The position numbers and the translations under genes were made by a program. 64,000 nucleotides of DNA from Chaetorhynchus papuensis (Eukaryota > Chordata > Aves > Passeriformes > Rhipiduridae): assembly GCA_013396525.1 (NCBI GenBank), contig VWYX01000120.1:1288891-1352890 (forward strand), in the 5' to 3' direction. Of the stretch, positions 36,801-51,800 are shown one piece after another. Below the pieces are notes generated by a model. That model did not search any database. It worked only from the letters and a program-made list of their open reading frames with translations, and was not told the origin of the DNA. Position 1 is the first letter of the stretch. The number at the start of each line of letters is the position of its first letter.

Positions 36801-39800
36801 AGATATTATAAATTGTGAAAATATAAAATAAAAATGACGAATAATAAACTCTGGTTATGTGAAGTGCAGAGCTGAAACTGTAGCTTTAAAGAGCTGCAAG
36901 TGTTGCACAAGAAGTAGAATTAGTTGGACTTTTTATTACTCTCTGGGAAACAAACACTATATACAACACACACAGGGTAATAACAAACAGTTACAGGAAC
37001 ACCTTTGCACATAAGGTGAAAATTAAAAGGTAATTAAGCGGTCTGCCACATCTTTCAAAAATGGTTTTTACAATTGCATAGTTTTACTCCTAATTTTATT
37101 TCCCATAACTGCAGATTAAGCACATGGAAAAGCAAAGTTAGTTTAAAGTTAGGGAAAAAGAAAGATGACAGCTCATCAGCAGGGAAGGTAAAACGAGTTA
37201 CTTCATTTCGGTTTCTCTCTACTGATAGGTAGCTAGTATAGAGTAGATTTAATCACATATTTCAAGAGTGCTACTACTTCTGTTCATGCACGATACTAGA
37301 ATAAATTTCAGATGTTAGACTGCTATGAGAAAATAAATTACTCCCATCTTTAAATAATTTTGCTCCTAGAGTGTTACATCAGAAGTTGCTCAGTCTGTTG
37401 AGCTGTCTTTGAGACCAAGAAGTATATAAGTCCTGGACAGGGAACCTGCAGTTGTGATTAAGTCTTGTTAAGTAGGAATATGATTAACTAAGGTTGAATG
37501 AGGCTGTAAAATTACCTTAAGTACATAGTTCTTCTCTTCTACAATTTTTAAAAAAATATTTGTTTTAATATTACTGTGCTCAAAAAATAGCTTCTTCATT
37601 GAGCATTAGTCAATTACCAACAGCACATGCATTGAGCCACACTTTAGCCAATCTTACTACTACTACTTTTTTCCTCTACTTCTAAAGACACATTTTATAT
37701 TGAGATAGAACGATGGCTATGGTTGTAGAAACTTCATATTGAAACATCAGCTGGCATAAACAGAAAAACATTTTGTTGCTATAGATTTTTCACATTATTT
37801 TGAAATCACGAGCTGTAGGCTTTCTTAAAAGTAGTGCTTTATGAATATAACATATTGCAGGCATGCAAACTTAAAAAATTGATGCAGGATTAGTATAATA
37901 GCACGTACCACTGTTGCTGCTTCATTATCTTGGTCGTTCTTCAGCAGTAAGGAACACTGATGTTGACAGGCATCAGTATCGTCTTGTGCAAGATATAAAC
38001 GTGCAAGTTCCAACATTGCCTGTATATTAAAATATTTAACTGTAAGTAATTTAAAGATGAAGAAAGTTGGTGCAGTTCTGAGTAGCAACCTGATATTACA
38101 GGGCTTCAGGGAAAAATTGTATCTCTACTAAAGAGAGAGCCTTCTCTGTTGTTTCCTATGGGCTCTTGGGCAATTAATGTAATCCATTTTCATTCCCTCA
38201 CCTTTTAAAACACACAAAACCTTTCTTCTTCTGAGGGATATTCTGAAGGTATATTGAAAACAGGGCTGCTCAGATAGTATTGCTCTGAAGACACCAGTAT
38301 TTTGGTATGAATAATGTTCTTGGAAAAATGTAAGTGGAAGTAGTTTTAAATTTAATGAAAAAAACAAATACCCCATTAACATTCACCAATTAATTCTGGA
38401 GTACAAGTAAGTTTCAGAAGAAACTATTTTCTTATTTGCATTTCCAACCTACCACATTAAGACTCTGTGTGATTCCATTTCTGAGAAGTCACCACAGAGT
38501 AAATATTGACAAACTGAAATGTACACCAGCATACATTCTTAAAGCTGAAGTCCCATCATAGACTATTCTGAATAAAATGCCACAGAAAAGTTTATAAACA
38601 CGAGTTACCACAGATTTAATCAAGTTTCTTTTGAAGCAAACAGAAGGTAAACTGATCACAAAGCAAAATTAGCAGTAAACAGTAAGCAATGTCACTCCTA
38701 CTTAATTTTAAATGGTGTTTTGATTTTGTTTCCAAAAGGGAGGCATTTATAATTGCATCCTAATTTTTTCGCTAGTTACACTTGTGAAAGGCACTTCTGA
38801 ATCAGAACAGTGTTTTGAACAACCTGTTCAGGACATGCAGGCTACTTGCACGGTTTTTAACAACTGTATTCTTCCTACTTCCTGTTCTGTTCATACTCAA
38901 ATATATACCATGCAATTCCGAAACAGAAAGGCAAGTGGGTAAGCACTGAAACGATGCAGAAAATGCATGCACGTAAGAACTTTAACTATGAAAGCATTCT
39001 TTAAGCTGCTGTTCTTATGTGCACAACTCAGTGGAATACCAAAAAGCAGTCTTGGAATCAAGGAATACTTCCTGCAGGAAGAGAAAAAAGCCAGCTAAAT
39101 TGGGAGCTCTACACAAGATTCTAGTGAGTGGAAGTGGTCTCTAAGTTTTCAACTGCAACACAAACAATAGTGACACTATGAAATTATGTGCATGATGCAA
39201 TCCATGATCCACTTCAAGTCTCCATCTGGAAACAGCATTGCCTCTTACCTGATTCGGTAAACAAAGGGAGGGTACTACTGCCAGATTTAACCATGTGAAA
39301 CAAATCAACACAACACAAGCCCCCTATGAGGTGGAATGCAACCTGTTCACATTTACCTGAATAAATCATTTAATGCAGTATTTCAATTCATTTGGGGTTA
39401 CTTTGGCTAAAATACAGAAGATTTAGTTCTGATGAAACAAGGTACAGACAGCTTCAAAGAAATTTCCATTATTTCTAAATATAATTTTAGGGAAAGTAAA
39501 CTCTGAAGGCACCACAAAACAGGTGGATTTTAACAGCTCAAAATATTATTTTGTAGTCTAAAAGAATTCAATTCTAATCTTGTACTAGAGATGTTTTTAA
39601 AAGTGAAGAGAAGAAAACAAGTTCATATCTACTGAAACTATAAAAATACAGATAACTCCTTTATACTTGTTTTGGTTAATAAAGTATTTTGCTTTCATTA
39701 CTCAACAAGTAGGCAACAAGTTATTAATCAGAAATTCAGACTTTTATTTCTAAGATGTCACTGTATTCTGTGTTGCTAGCAAAGCAGGAGTAAAGCAAAA

Positions 39801-42800
39801 ATCTTCAGTAATATCTAACAGATATTCAGTACAAATGTCTACATCTTGTAACAATGGAAATCTCTCAAAAGTATGATTTTAGCAAGAACTGAAGGGAAAT
39901 GTCATGCTGGCATTTCAGTGCTGGCATGAAAGACAAAGTAAGGCTTTGATACTGATACAAAAGCCACAGCTGCACCTGTACCATGACAGGCAGTCTCCTT
40001 GCTCTTAAAGGTGGAATGGAGAAGTCACCATTTTAAGGATGTTTTTATTCCTTTTCCACTCTATTTTTCCTCTCCATATCATTCTTAAAAGATGCCTTGA
40101 GAAAAGCCTGTCTCAAATACACGGACCTAGATTCTTGGAACCATAACACACAAGTTCAAATATTAAAACTAGGTGACATGCTGATAATTTGATAATTAAA
40201 CAGCTGGTGCATGTGACAACTGTTCAATAACAAGTGTCAAAATAAGAAACCTTCACACACACCTAAGTATATACCATACCATAATTATAATAGAAAATCA
40301 TGGCAAATGAACAAAAATTGTATTTATTTATTTTTAATCTAAAAAAAACCCTCACTAAAATTGACACTTAATTTTTGTACTCATTATAATTATAAATTTC
40401 TTAGACTTTTGCTTCTCCCTCTCTTATCTCCAAAGCCCAGGGTTGTGAAATGATAAGAAGGAAGAGGAGGATATAAATAAATCCAAATATACCTGTATTT
40501 ATCAACCCAGGGAAAGAGGCTGTGCAGAAAACAGAGAAGCAGTACAACAATCCTGCTCAAGAACAGCAATATTTTGTGACTAAAATCTGAATCCTACCAA
40601 GTCCAGATAAAAGGCTAAAACTGCTAAAGCAGACACAGAAAAGACAGAAACTGTCTGTACTGACCAAAATCACTGGGAGTTCATTTCAGAGGACAGGCAC
40701 CAAGCAAGACTGTTTCAATCTCCATCATTACTGGTACCTGAAGACAGGCTCACTGTGCGTGCACGCAGACACGCCTTGAGTCAGGAGTTTGTGTAAGAGA
40801 CAGAAGTTAGCAGTACATGAACTATTCTATCATGATAAGCAAAGAAGGGGAGAAACTTCAAGGTTCTATGTATATCATGAAGCAGAAATAATTGCAAATT
40901 ATTCTATTCCGTGGATAATTGCAAAAATGTTTTGCTAGATCTAAAAACTGAATGGAAAAACAATGCAAAATAGTCAGAGGGAGAACTGACCTTGTTATTG
41001 GTTTCACAGTGAACAAGGGCTTCTTTGTAAAATTTAATTGCTTTTTCATAGTTTCGCTGGGCTGTCGAATGTTTTGCAATCTCAGCACAAATCTCAGCTG
41101 CTAACTGTTTCTGTGCAGGAACTGCATCCAGCTGTTCTACTTGAGCCCGTTTAAGCACTCTGCCTTGTAATTCCCGAGCCTGGTGTGGGGAAAGCAGTGA
41201 GCAGTCAACAACTGTCAAAGGAATTAATTTTCTATCATCTACTATAAAGCAGTGTACTTAAATTTTTTAAGAGAAGGAAGCACTGATACTATTCTGCTTC
41301 TTACACCCCCACCATCGTGCCTAGCAGGGAATTAGAACTAAAACACAAAATAACATCTGGGGAGAACTTCTAACATCTCTCTGAAAACCAAGGGAAGAAG
41401 TCTGTTTAAGATGCAGTAACATGACCAAGCAGTTAGTCTTGCTGAAACCAAAATGCTGGTGTTTTTGTGTAAATGAATGTGGCATTAAAAGGAAAAGGAA
41501 AATATTTTAAAGAGAATGGTACAAGGAAGAACATTTTTGAGGGCAGTAGTAAAAACAACAAAAAAACCCAAAAGGACAGAAAGTTTTTAGAAATGTGATA
41601 TAGTGAAACCTGGAAGAACTAAAGAAGTAAAGAAAAGAGTAAGAGAATGAGACTGCTTAGGGGGAGTTTTACTAAAGGAGAATTGGGGGGGAAAAGTCAA
41701 CTTTGAGAGAGGAAAGAGTACATTATAAGGAAAAAAGAAGTAAGAATTTAACAAAGATGAATCCTACTGATACTGGTATTTAAACCCTTACATACAATTA
41801 TGTTTCTAAGCAATCTGCAGACTTTTCTTGCTGGTCAGAAGATGCTACCAAGGCTTACCATTTCAGTTACCTTCACTTTCACAGAGTGGAGGTATAAATG
41901 GAACAGAATATACTGACCTCTTGCTAAACCTTTTTGCTGAGAAAGCATTTTCTAAGGGATTAAACCTCTAGCTTCCAACTTTGTTCTTTCAAGCCTCAGT
42001 CTGCAGGGATAATATTGAACTGCAGAATGAACAGATCTTATTATTGCTATTCAATACTAATTCTGCTGTTTAGCAGTACAACAAAACGACAGGTAGCCAT
42101 TGAAAGCTGTTCCATTTTTCTCTGTGAATGGTTTTCAGTGCTAAGTTAAGGACTTGTAACATAGCTGCCCTCATGGCCAGTTTCATTTTCACCTGATATG
42201 CTGAAACTATGCTCCACACACAAATGAAGGCATAGTAAGACTCCAGGTTTGCAGTAAAAGCCTGCATTCTGATCTAAAATTCAGATAACACTGCTTGCAA
42301 AAAGCTCAGACTTTGTAATGCCTTATGTACTTCACATTTCGCAGCAGTTACTGGTGCTTTATTCCCCACATAAATTCATTTTCCACATTCACACGAATAT
42401 TATGATTAGAATATGGGATGAAAGTGAAACCAGGGGGAAACATAAGGACACTGCGAGTTTTCACGGGTACTTTTGGTTTTCCTCTTTACCTGTTGTAATG
42501 AAACAATAGCTCTGTCAATCTTCTCCATTTTGCTGTAAATTTTTGCCAGAAGTACCTGGTAACGTACATCTTCCATCAGAGAAGACAATTCATTAACTGT
42601 AAGAATGACATTAAACAAACATTATTCTTGAAGGAACTGGTACCAGTGAAGTCAAAGAAAGATGAAGCTCATCACATACTCCAGGCAAGAGCTTACATAA
42701 CAAATTCACAGCTCCATCTTACTTATTTAGAATTGTGATTTGACTTGGTGTGTTGCTGGTGGGCAGAGTATGTGGGTAGTGAGCACAGTAAATATTACAG

Positions 42801-45800
42801 ACTACAAACAGAGTGAGATTTAAGGCCAAAGACATTGGAAGATGCAAAGGGAATAAAAAAATTTAACTGTGGTGTATTTGCATTTTCAGAATCATGACAG
42901 AAAATATTTTGATGTAAGTGGACAGGAAATAGAGCCATTCCTGACATTTCTTGTCTAAATTCTCCTCAAAGTCAATGAAAAATGTCCAAATTGATATAAC
43001 GTGCTACTCTACATGCAAAAACCATCAGACTGTTTGACGAAATTTCTAGCCAGACCTTGAACAACATTTCTTTTGACAGAGTCTGGAACAGACATGAATA
43101 CAAAGTTATTTTAATTAAATATTTCAGTAAGTACTTAAAAAGCAGCAGGCTGCTTTTGAATAATGGTTAAAATAAATATGCATAAATTAGTATTTGAAGA
43201 ATACAGGTCTTCCCTGGCTTAAATTTATTTTAATGTATTGACAAAGAGGTATCTTGGCCACAGTTCCACATTAAAATATAGAAGACACAAAAAGTATGTT
43301 TTATCTTTTTTAAAATTAAGGAGTTAAGTATCTAGAGCTACATTCTATCAGCAAACTGGTAGTCAAGGTGCTGTAATTGTGACATGTTCTTCAAAATCAG
43401 AGATTAGACTCTGTAGCTAACCATGTACGATCATTCCCTCCAGTACATTTCCTCTAATTCATTTTTCTTCCACAAACAATATTTTAGCATTTCCCTAAAA
43501 AAATATTAAATTGTTCAATCATTTTCCCAATCAGCCAAAACAAACATTTTTCATCTAGAGAATGTATGTGTATCAAGAGACATAAAAAAAGACATAAAAA
43601 AAGGACTTTGTTTCATTTTAAGACAGAAGAGAAGATTTTAAAGTACATGGGGCAAGCTGTATTTACTGCTAATTATTTTTCCACACTAGAAAAATCAAGC
43701 TGTCTTGAGCATGACTATTAAATTAGCCAGATCCTCAACAGCTTAACTAGGACAGGAACACAATGTTAAATCAGACGATTTTTTTCAGTAAGAAGTAAAC
43801 AAGATGGAAAACCAACATGCCCGTGCAAAGCATGAAAGTGATACAGTGACATAAGAAAAACTTACAGAATAGACTACTAACAGTACTGTTTCTCTATTCA
43901 GATAGCCACAAAGGTTAATCAGTGTAATTATACCACTGCAAAAAAAGTGCACATGAACTCATTTACGTCTTAAAATCATGCAGAAAACACAAGTAACTGT
44001 AACAAGTAACTGTAGAAATTGTATGTTTCCCTGTGAATTAATAACAGTCCTACCAGGCTCATGATCTAAAGCTTGCTGAAGTACTTCTTCTGCCTGTTCA
44101 TACTGCTTCAGTTTCATTAAAAGCTCAGCCAAATCATAGCAAAGGAAGTTTTGTTGACCATTTCTCACAGCAGCCTCATAGTAACCAATTGCCTTGAAAG
44201 AAGAAGCAAGAATTTGTGCATAATTTGAAGACAAATCTTAAAGACAACAACCTTGTTACTTAGGTATTTAATTATATTTTGTTCAGAATTTCCTTTACTT
44301 TTTTCCAATGGAGAAGTAATAAAACATGGTTTTGAGTGCAGGCCCAAAGCCACTGCAAGTCACCAGAACTACAATTCAACGGATTTGAATCCACCAACTG
44401 TGCCTTTGGCCAGATGACCTGAAGGGAATCTACAAACTTACTTTCAGGATAAAATGTCTGTTTTAGCACTCTGAAATATAATATTTTACCCAACCTGTCA
44501 AGCAAAGCCCATGTGTTAATACAGTAGTCAATAACCTAATACAGTACTTATAGAATACCTTTGAGTAGTTATGTGTTTTGATTAGGGCTTTTCCAATTTT
44601 ACTTGCTAAAGATGGATCTTTTGGATTTTTCTTCAAGGCTTGTTCGTAGACTTCTATGGCTTCATCAGGCTTCAAAACAGTAAAATGTAAACATGTGTAA
44701 ATCAAGGATTAAGATAAAAACTGTATGAAGAAAACAAAATCCAGGAATGACTGCCAAGCACTACTGATTCATAAGCTACAGTACTTCTGAGAGACGAATG
44801 GTGACTATGAAACTATAAAACTGCAGGAAGTCTAAAGCCCGTGTAAATTAACATTTTCACACTAAAACAAAATATGGAAAGAGCTTGGCAAACAAATGAG
44901 TTTGAATAAACCTCATTCTTTTTTCACTGCAATTTCTCTACTACTATCTTCACTAGTTAACAAAGAAGGAAACGCATTACTGTTGGATCACCATCCGTTT
45001 TTCTCCTCTAGCCACGGTACAGCAGATGAAACAAATTCTGCTTTGTGTGATAATTCTTCATTAAGGAGAAAACTACATGCAAACATTAATCACCTACAGA
45101 TCTCCAAACTAGTAATCTAAACTATCAGTTGCATGTCCTAACTGAATCTTTTTTTTCAATATATGAATTTAAATGTGCAGCCTTCAAATTCCTATGTCCA
45201 CTTGACTACGTTGTCTTCTGCCAATACTAAACAGCATTTCCAGTTCATCAAGATAGTGAAGGATGCAAAAAATGTATAGAAACTATATAATTTAAAAATT
45301 TAAGTAAAGCCATCAGCATGAGAACTAATTTACCTAGAATTATTCTAAGTTTCAGAACACTTCTAAACATCTCCAGCTTTGCAATTTTAATTTAGCTCTC
45401 ACTCTGTTAGTCTTATGAGGCAGGGTTCTTCTAGAAAACATTCCCTCCTGGACTTTCACCAAGTAAGCTTATAGAAGAAATGTATTTTCAACAGTTTTTC
45501 TTTTAATTTAAACAATTACATTGTAGTCAAAATTCTTTATTGTTTTACATCCTAAAGCAGCTTCTGTTTGACAAACACCAATCAGTGAGAGTCAGCATGC
45601 CACAATGTTTCAACTAGACAAAGTCAACAAATGACTCAAATATTCCATTCACCTCTAGCAAGCGCTTACCTCTTGAATATTCATGTATGCATCACCAAGA
45701 AGAAGAAAAGTATGAGCACTTGGCAGTTTTTCTACTAGGTCACTGGAAACAGAAGACAAAACCTGGCTCAGTATTTAACATGTCAATACTGGTATCTAAA

Positions 45801-48800
45801 CAGGAGAGGTGGACAACAATTTCATCCTCTATTAAATTTTAGTTTTTATTTCTGAGACTAAACAAAAAAAATCTGAAATATCTTTTCAAAATAAGACTTC
45901 CAATTATCGTTTTAAGAGTTACCACATTTACTCAAATGAATTCATGTCACTAAGTATTTTTCATTTATTGCAGTAGAAAGAAAAAAAGAGTTCACCATGC
46001 TATCAGTAAACATCTAGGCAACTATTTATGCCTACCACAAACTTTTACCTATAGCAGGCGGCATATAACTTCTTATCTTTCCTATACTGGAGATAAATAT
46101 CTGCCATTTTTTCTTTAGCTTGTACAAAATAAGGCTGTTCAGGTGTAATATTTCGGAGCATAGTCAAGGCATGTTCCACATCTCCTTGAGCAATTGCCAG
46201 ATCTGCGTTTGCAATCACAACTCTTAGTTCCTCAGGAGTTCCAGAAAATTCATTAATGGCATCTTGGATGACTATAGCAGCTTCATGCTGTAAATGATAA
46301 AAGTTAGTTCCTTTTAGTTCCTTAGTTCCTGTTGTTGAACAGCCAAAAGTAAAGACCTCATAAAGACATGGGCATTATGCAAACCAACAAAAAATCACAA
46401 AAAACCCAGACCATAATATCTACTTGTTTTGCAATAATGTTTTTTTGATTTTTTAAATAAAACTCCTGTGATACAGACTACTATAAAAAAATTTTAGTAG
46501 AGAAAATTACATTTGTGTTGCATATATACAACTTCAACTATAGAATGTCTTTAGCACTTTGCTCTAACAGGTCCTGCTTTGAGCAGGCTGCCTCCAAACC
46601 ACAGGACTGTAGGGCTTCTCTTATATTCTTATACATATGTAGTGTCCTACTGCTTATCCAGACAGAGCTGATAGTGGGAATGCTGCTACTCAAAGATAAG
46701 GACATGATCCAAACTATTGCTAATAGCATTCTGACAACAAAACAGGGATCTACATCCCAGCAAATAACATCAATAGTATGAAATGGTTTATGTAGTCTCA
46801 AAGTTGAGCACAAGCAAGCAGGGTTTTTTTTCCCTCTGTACAATTTAAGGCACTTAAGTTCTCAAATCAGATATTCACCTGCTGGAAATTTCACTAAATA
46901 AATCCTCTTGGTAAAAGAAGTGATGGTTTTCTATTCTGAACTAATAGAAATGGGAATGGGAAGAGGGAATTGTTTTCAGGTGTGTTTTGTATTTTAACAG
47001 GTTTTGCCATCTTACCGGTTCTCCATTCAAACGATGAGCTTCTACCAACTCTAGGAACACAGACACACGATCACTTGCATCAAGTTCAATATTTTTTCCT
47101 TTTGTTTTTGAGGAAGCTGTAGGTTTTCTCATTCCAGGCAAATTCCTTGCCATCTGTAAGGTTTTAATAGCTTCTGATATTTCTCCCACCTTCTTCTGGG
47201 TTTGGGCCTTAATTAAGTGATACACAGGATGTTCTCTCACCTAAAAAAAATATAAGATAAAGAGTTTCCAAATTTTACTTGATGTAAAGTATTCAAACCC
47301 CTTGCAAGATTTGTTTTAATATTGACTTTGGTTTCTTTTTTCCTCCAAATAAACACAAATTCAATTTCAGAAATTTAGTGATGAAAATGTAAGAATTTTC
47401 AGAGTATGCAAGCTAGTAATTTAGTAAGTTTTTAATTACAAAGAAAAACTATAACATGGGACGAGACTTTGGTATAGAAAAACATTCATTGCTGCTTTAT
47501 TTTAGACTAGACTGAATTTCAAGATATTCTGAGTGTCTCCCACACTGCTGTGTGCACACTTCACCAGGCTATTGATTGAAAGAAGTATACAATCATTATC
47601 TGGCACAAGTCCTGCATGCCATTCTTCACCTTCATAAAACATACTTCACATGAAAATAGAAGTCTCTAAGGGGAATATAGCTCTGTGAAACAGCAAGGAC
47701 CTCAGGTACCTAATGAGATATTAATCATGTGCATTCTTGTATCAGCTGGAGGAAGAAAGCAAGATAGGACATGCTTGCAAAGAAAAGGCAGTTTTCAGGT
47801 AAGTGGTCTCAAGACACTCGGGCACAACTCAGACCTAATTTGTGGTGGATGTGTACAGTGTTCCCAACTCTCTACTAAGCCTAAATAAAGTTCACTGATG
47901 TCAACAAATCAAAAATCCCATACTGCCATGTACAAGACACATGAAGTAAAACTTGTGAGGTGTTAGTTTTGTCCTCATGGTAATTTCTTTGATAAATATT
48001 CAGATACCACATTCATATAAACATTTAGATACTAAATTTGTAGTGGAAGAGTTATACAAAGTTGAGCTGAAAATTATTACATACAAAACCATACAACTTC
48101 AGATGACTGACTGAATAAAATTATTTCATTCTTTTGTTCAACTCACCTCAAAATTATAGCTTAGACAAAGTTCCAAGGACTGAGAGCATAGCTTAGTATT
48201 GTTTTGAGCCAAATACACCTGGGCCATCAGTAAGTGTGCATCTGCATAAGAAGGGTTCCTTTCCAGACAATAATGTAGACTATTTTGGGCTGCTTCAATT
48301 TCCCCTAGGAAGTGGGGAAAGGAAGGGAAAGTGAAAAAGCAGTTGATATAAAATACAGAGGTTATATACATAGCATTTTATTCACCAATATTTTTAAAAA
48401 TAAATGTCAGCATTTAGTGAATAAACTCATATACAAAGTATTGTAAGGTTATAACATGAAATCAAAAGCAGGTCAAATGTATGATATTTTCCCATTGCTC
48501 CATCTGTAAATAATTCAATAAATTAACTTTTTGGAAGAAATAGATTAAAAAATACTATATTTATGTGTCTGTACCATTAAGATCCTCGTATATAAATGAC
48601 AAAAAAGGGAAATGCAAATGTTCTTCACTTAGCTGTAACAGTGTTCTGCAGTGAAAGAAAAATATTCCTTATAATTTACAAGTGTGAAATTAATTTTTTA
48701 TATTAATTAAACTAAAGAGGTGGTTAACTAACCATTCATGTAACTATTACCTGACAAGTACTTCACTTTTGCAATTAAAAAGACAGCTTGCTGAAGACCA

Positions 48801-51800
48801 GGCACAGTTTTTACAACAGTTTCAAGAACTGAAGCACAGTGCTTGAGAAGCGGTGAAGGAGAGTGCCCAGGACTTGTAGGCTACGAGGAAAAAAACAAGT
48901 AAGCAATACAAAAACAACCCCAACAAACTAACAAAAACTAGCATTTGAGTCAACAGGTTTTAGATTTAGATTTCATTTTAAGTCTGAGCTTCACTTTAAA
49001 CTCAAATAAGCATTAGCAAAGCCTTGTTATTTCATTCACTCCAAGCAGCTATCGCTGTGGAGAAATAGAAAAAAAATGTTTGAAATTTAAGGGGGCAACT
49101 TCTTGATATCAGCAGGAACACAAGACAGTCTCAGAGACTTCAAGGATCATAAAACACTTTAGACCTCACATAAGCAGAAGAGTCAGGCCATAAACATTTG
49201 GTGACACACTCTAAATTACCAGGCCAACTCATCCAACACAGCAGTACCATGAATTCAATTTCAAGAAAGCTGAAGCTGAAATGAACGATGAGAAGATTGG
49301 GAAGAGAAGGTTCTGGTCCTGTCATGCCTACCCTCATCCCACACCACAGAACATATCCATATTGCTAGCAATGAAGTGAAAATAGCAGCCGAAAATAGCT
49401 GCCTTCATGCAAACTGCTAGTACAATATACCACGTTTTAGCTGCTCTTTATTATAAACATTATTCATTTCCTTCTATTTCTTTAGCTAGTTGCTAACTGG
49501 TTTATACATAAAAAGAGGAAAAGGCAACCTAAACATCATTCTGTCCACAAACGGTATTTCCACAGGACAGGTGTCCTGGAGAAGCAGCGATCTCCAATAC
49601 CAAAATGGAAGCCTCCACCACCTAGCTAACTCCTCACTTTCAAACACCAAACAGTCCTTTTTGCAATAAAGAGACAAAGGAAACTTCAGCAAAAGCCTAT
49701 CTTCTCTTCTAAAAATCTTTCTATGGACAACAATTCAGAAAAGCAGTTTTAATTCCAAATTAAAAACCATCATTGCTATTCAGTACTTCTGGAATGTATC
49801 CCAGGGAAGTCTTCAGATAAGACAGTACCTCACAGAGTGACATTTCTTATCATCTCCATCTGTGACACGAAAATGTCACTGCTACTGATGTTTTACACTT
49901 TCAAACATTATCATTTTCTTATAGGCAGTGAGGCAGTTCATAACAAAAGAAAGCTACTTGTTTTCCTGTTAAGATTTTAAAACTCTACATAAACATATTT
50001 ATGGAAAGGTTCTATAATTAGGCTAGAAATAATGACAGGATAACAGAAGTCAGCTCCCAGCTATTTCAGAAGAATAATCTATTTAAGGAAGACACTATTT
50101 AAAGAAACTTTAAATGTGTTTCTTCTGCTTTAAAGATGTCAGTTCCCCATTCAATTTATTAAGTTCTACATGCCTTCATTGCCAAAACTAGAGCACACAA
50201 ATTCAGCCACAGAAAATTAAGCCACCTAAACAAGTGAGATTTTTCAACAATAATAACTATTATTAACAATAATATAAAAAGGCGTATTCCACTGATTTTT
50301 ACCAACAAAAGAAAGAATTTATGTACATTGAAAAGATATCTTAAGCCAATAAAAACGTCATGAATAGGGTGGTCAATATGAACATCCTAGTTCATATTGA
50401 CCTAGTAATGAGATAGCTCTATTCACTGTATCATTATAGTTTCCTAAGAGATACTAAGACAGTACAACCACACTCACACAGTGCATGGAATAAATATCCC
50501 AAGTTTCCTCAGATGTCATTACTGCCACTTGCTCACATCACAAAAGATGTATTTTTATTGTTACTTTGACTAAACAGTGGTGTAATATCTTAAAATGTAC
50601 TCTTACTTCAAATAAATTCTTATTTTAAGAGGGAAAATTTTCTAATCCTTTGCTTCATGACTAACTGTTCTCAAAATGAAGTAATTCCCATTCTCAGACA
50701 GATGTGATCTACAGCTGCTTACCTGTGCTGGGCAAAAATTAAGATATTCTCTAATAATTTCTAGCAAGAAATCAGGGTTTAGTTTTTCAAAATATTCCAC
50801 GCCAAGAGGAAATCCATGCAAAGATGAAAAGTGAGTATCCAGAACATCATTCAATAAAGCAATAACTTCTTCTTGTCTCTTATGTTTTTTCATAGCTAGG
50901 ACTGCACGCAAGAAAGATAATTCCTACAGAAAAGAAACAAAAACACAAAACCCCAAACATTCTGTATATTCCAGATACATTTATCTGTTATTCATATAAT
51001 ACTACATGATTATTAATGTTAGTCACTTCTTTGTATTTGGGGATACTGTAAGACACTTAGTATGTTGTAAAGGACACTTGATGATTATTCTACCAATTCA
51101 TTCCTTTAATTTGTGCAAGAACCTTTACATTTTTCTGATCGGGAAATCCTGAAAATAATTAATATTTGTCCCTCCTTTACATTTCAAACTTATCTTCAGA
51201 GAACAAACACAGCTAGAAAGTGATGATGTTTTTGCTCTGCAAGCAAACAGCCTTAAACTCATTAACTTAAGTAGGAAGAAAAACAGAAATTTAGACTTAA
51301 CAGTAGTCCATTAAGAATGCTCTACTCAAGTGACTGAAATATAGAACATGTAGTAGTTAGCAGGCCACAGTTCAGATTGCAATCAAAGTATCTCAATGAA
51401 GAAAGATGTCTCCTACCCCAGATTTCCCAATGGACTGTTGAATTTCATTAAGAAACTCCAACTGCTGCTCCGCATCTTCTAACTGACCTTGTATTAGCTG
51501 ACAACGGATAATTCCTGTAACACATGGGAAGATTTTATTGCCAATTCATCTTCCTAGCCAAGCGCATGCTTTCTTTTCCAGAATTAACTTTTTCTCTCCT
51601 CAACCCCTTCACAAAGCAGTGACATGAAAAGAAAGAATGGATCAAGACTTACCTTAATGCAAATTTTACATACTCAGAAAAACCATGGGTAGATGATACA
51701 TGATTGATACATTAATACGCTACAAAGCAGTTTGAAACAGTAAACCTTCAACTGGCTCTAGACTAAGCAGAAGCACCAGAAAGTCTGGCTTCTAAATTCA

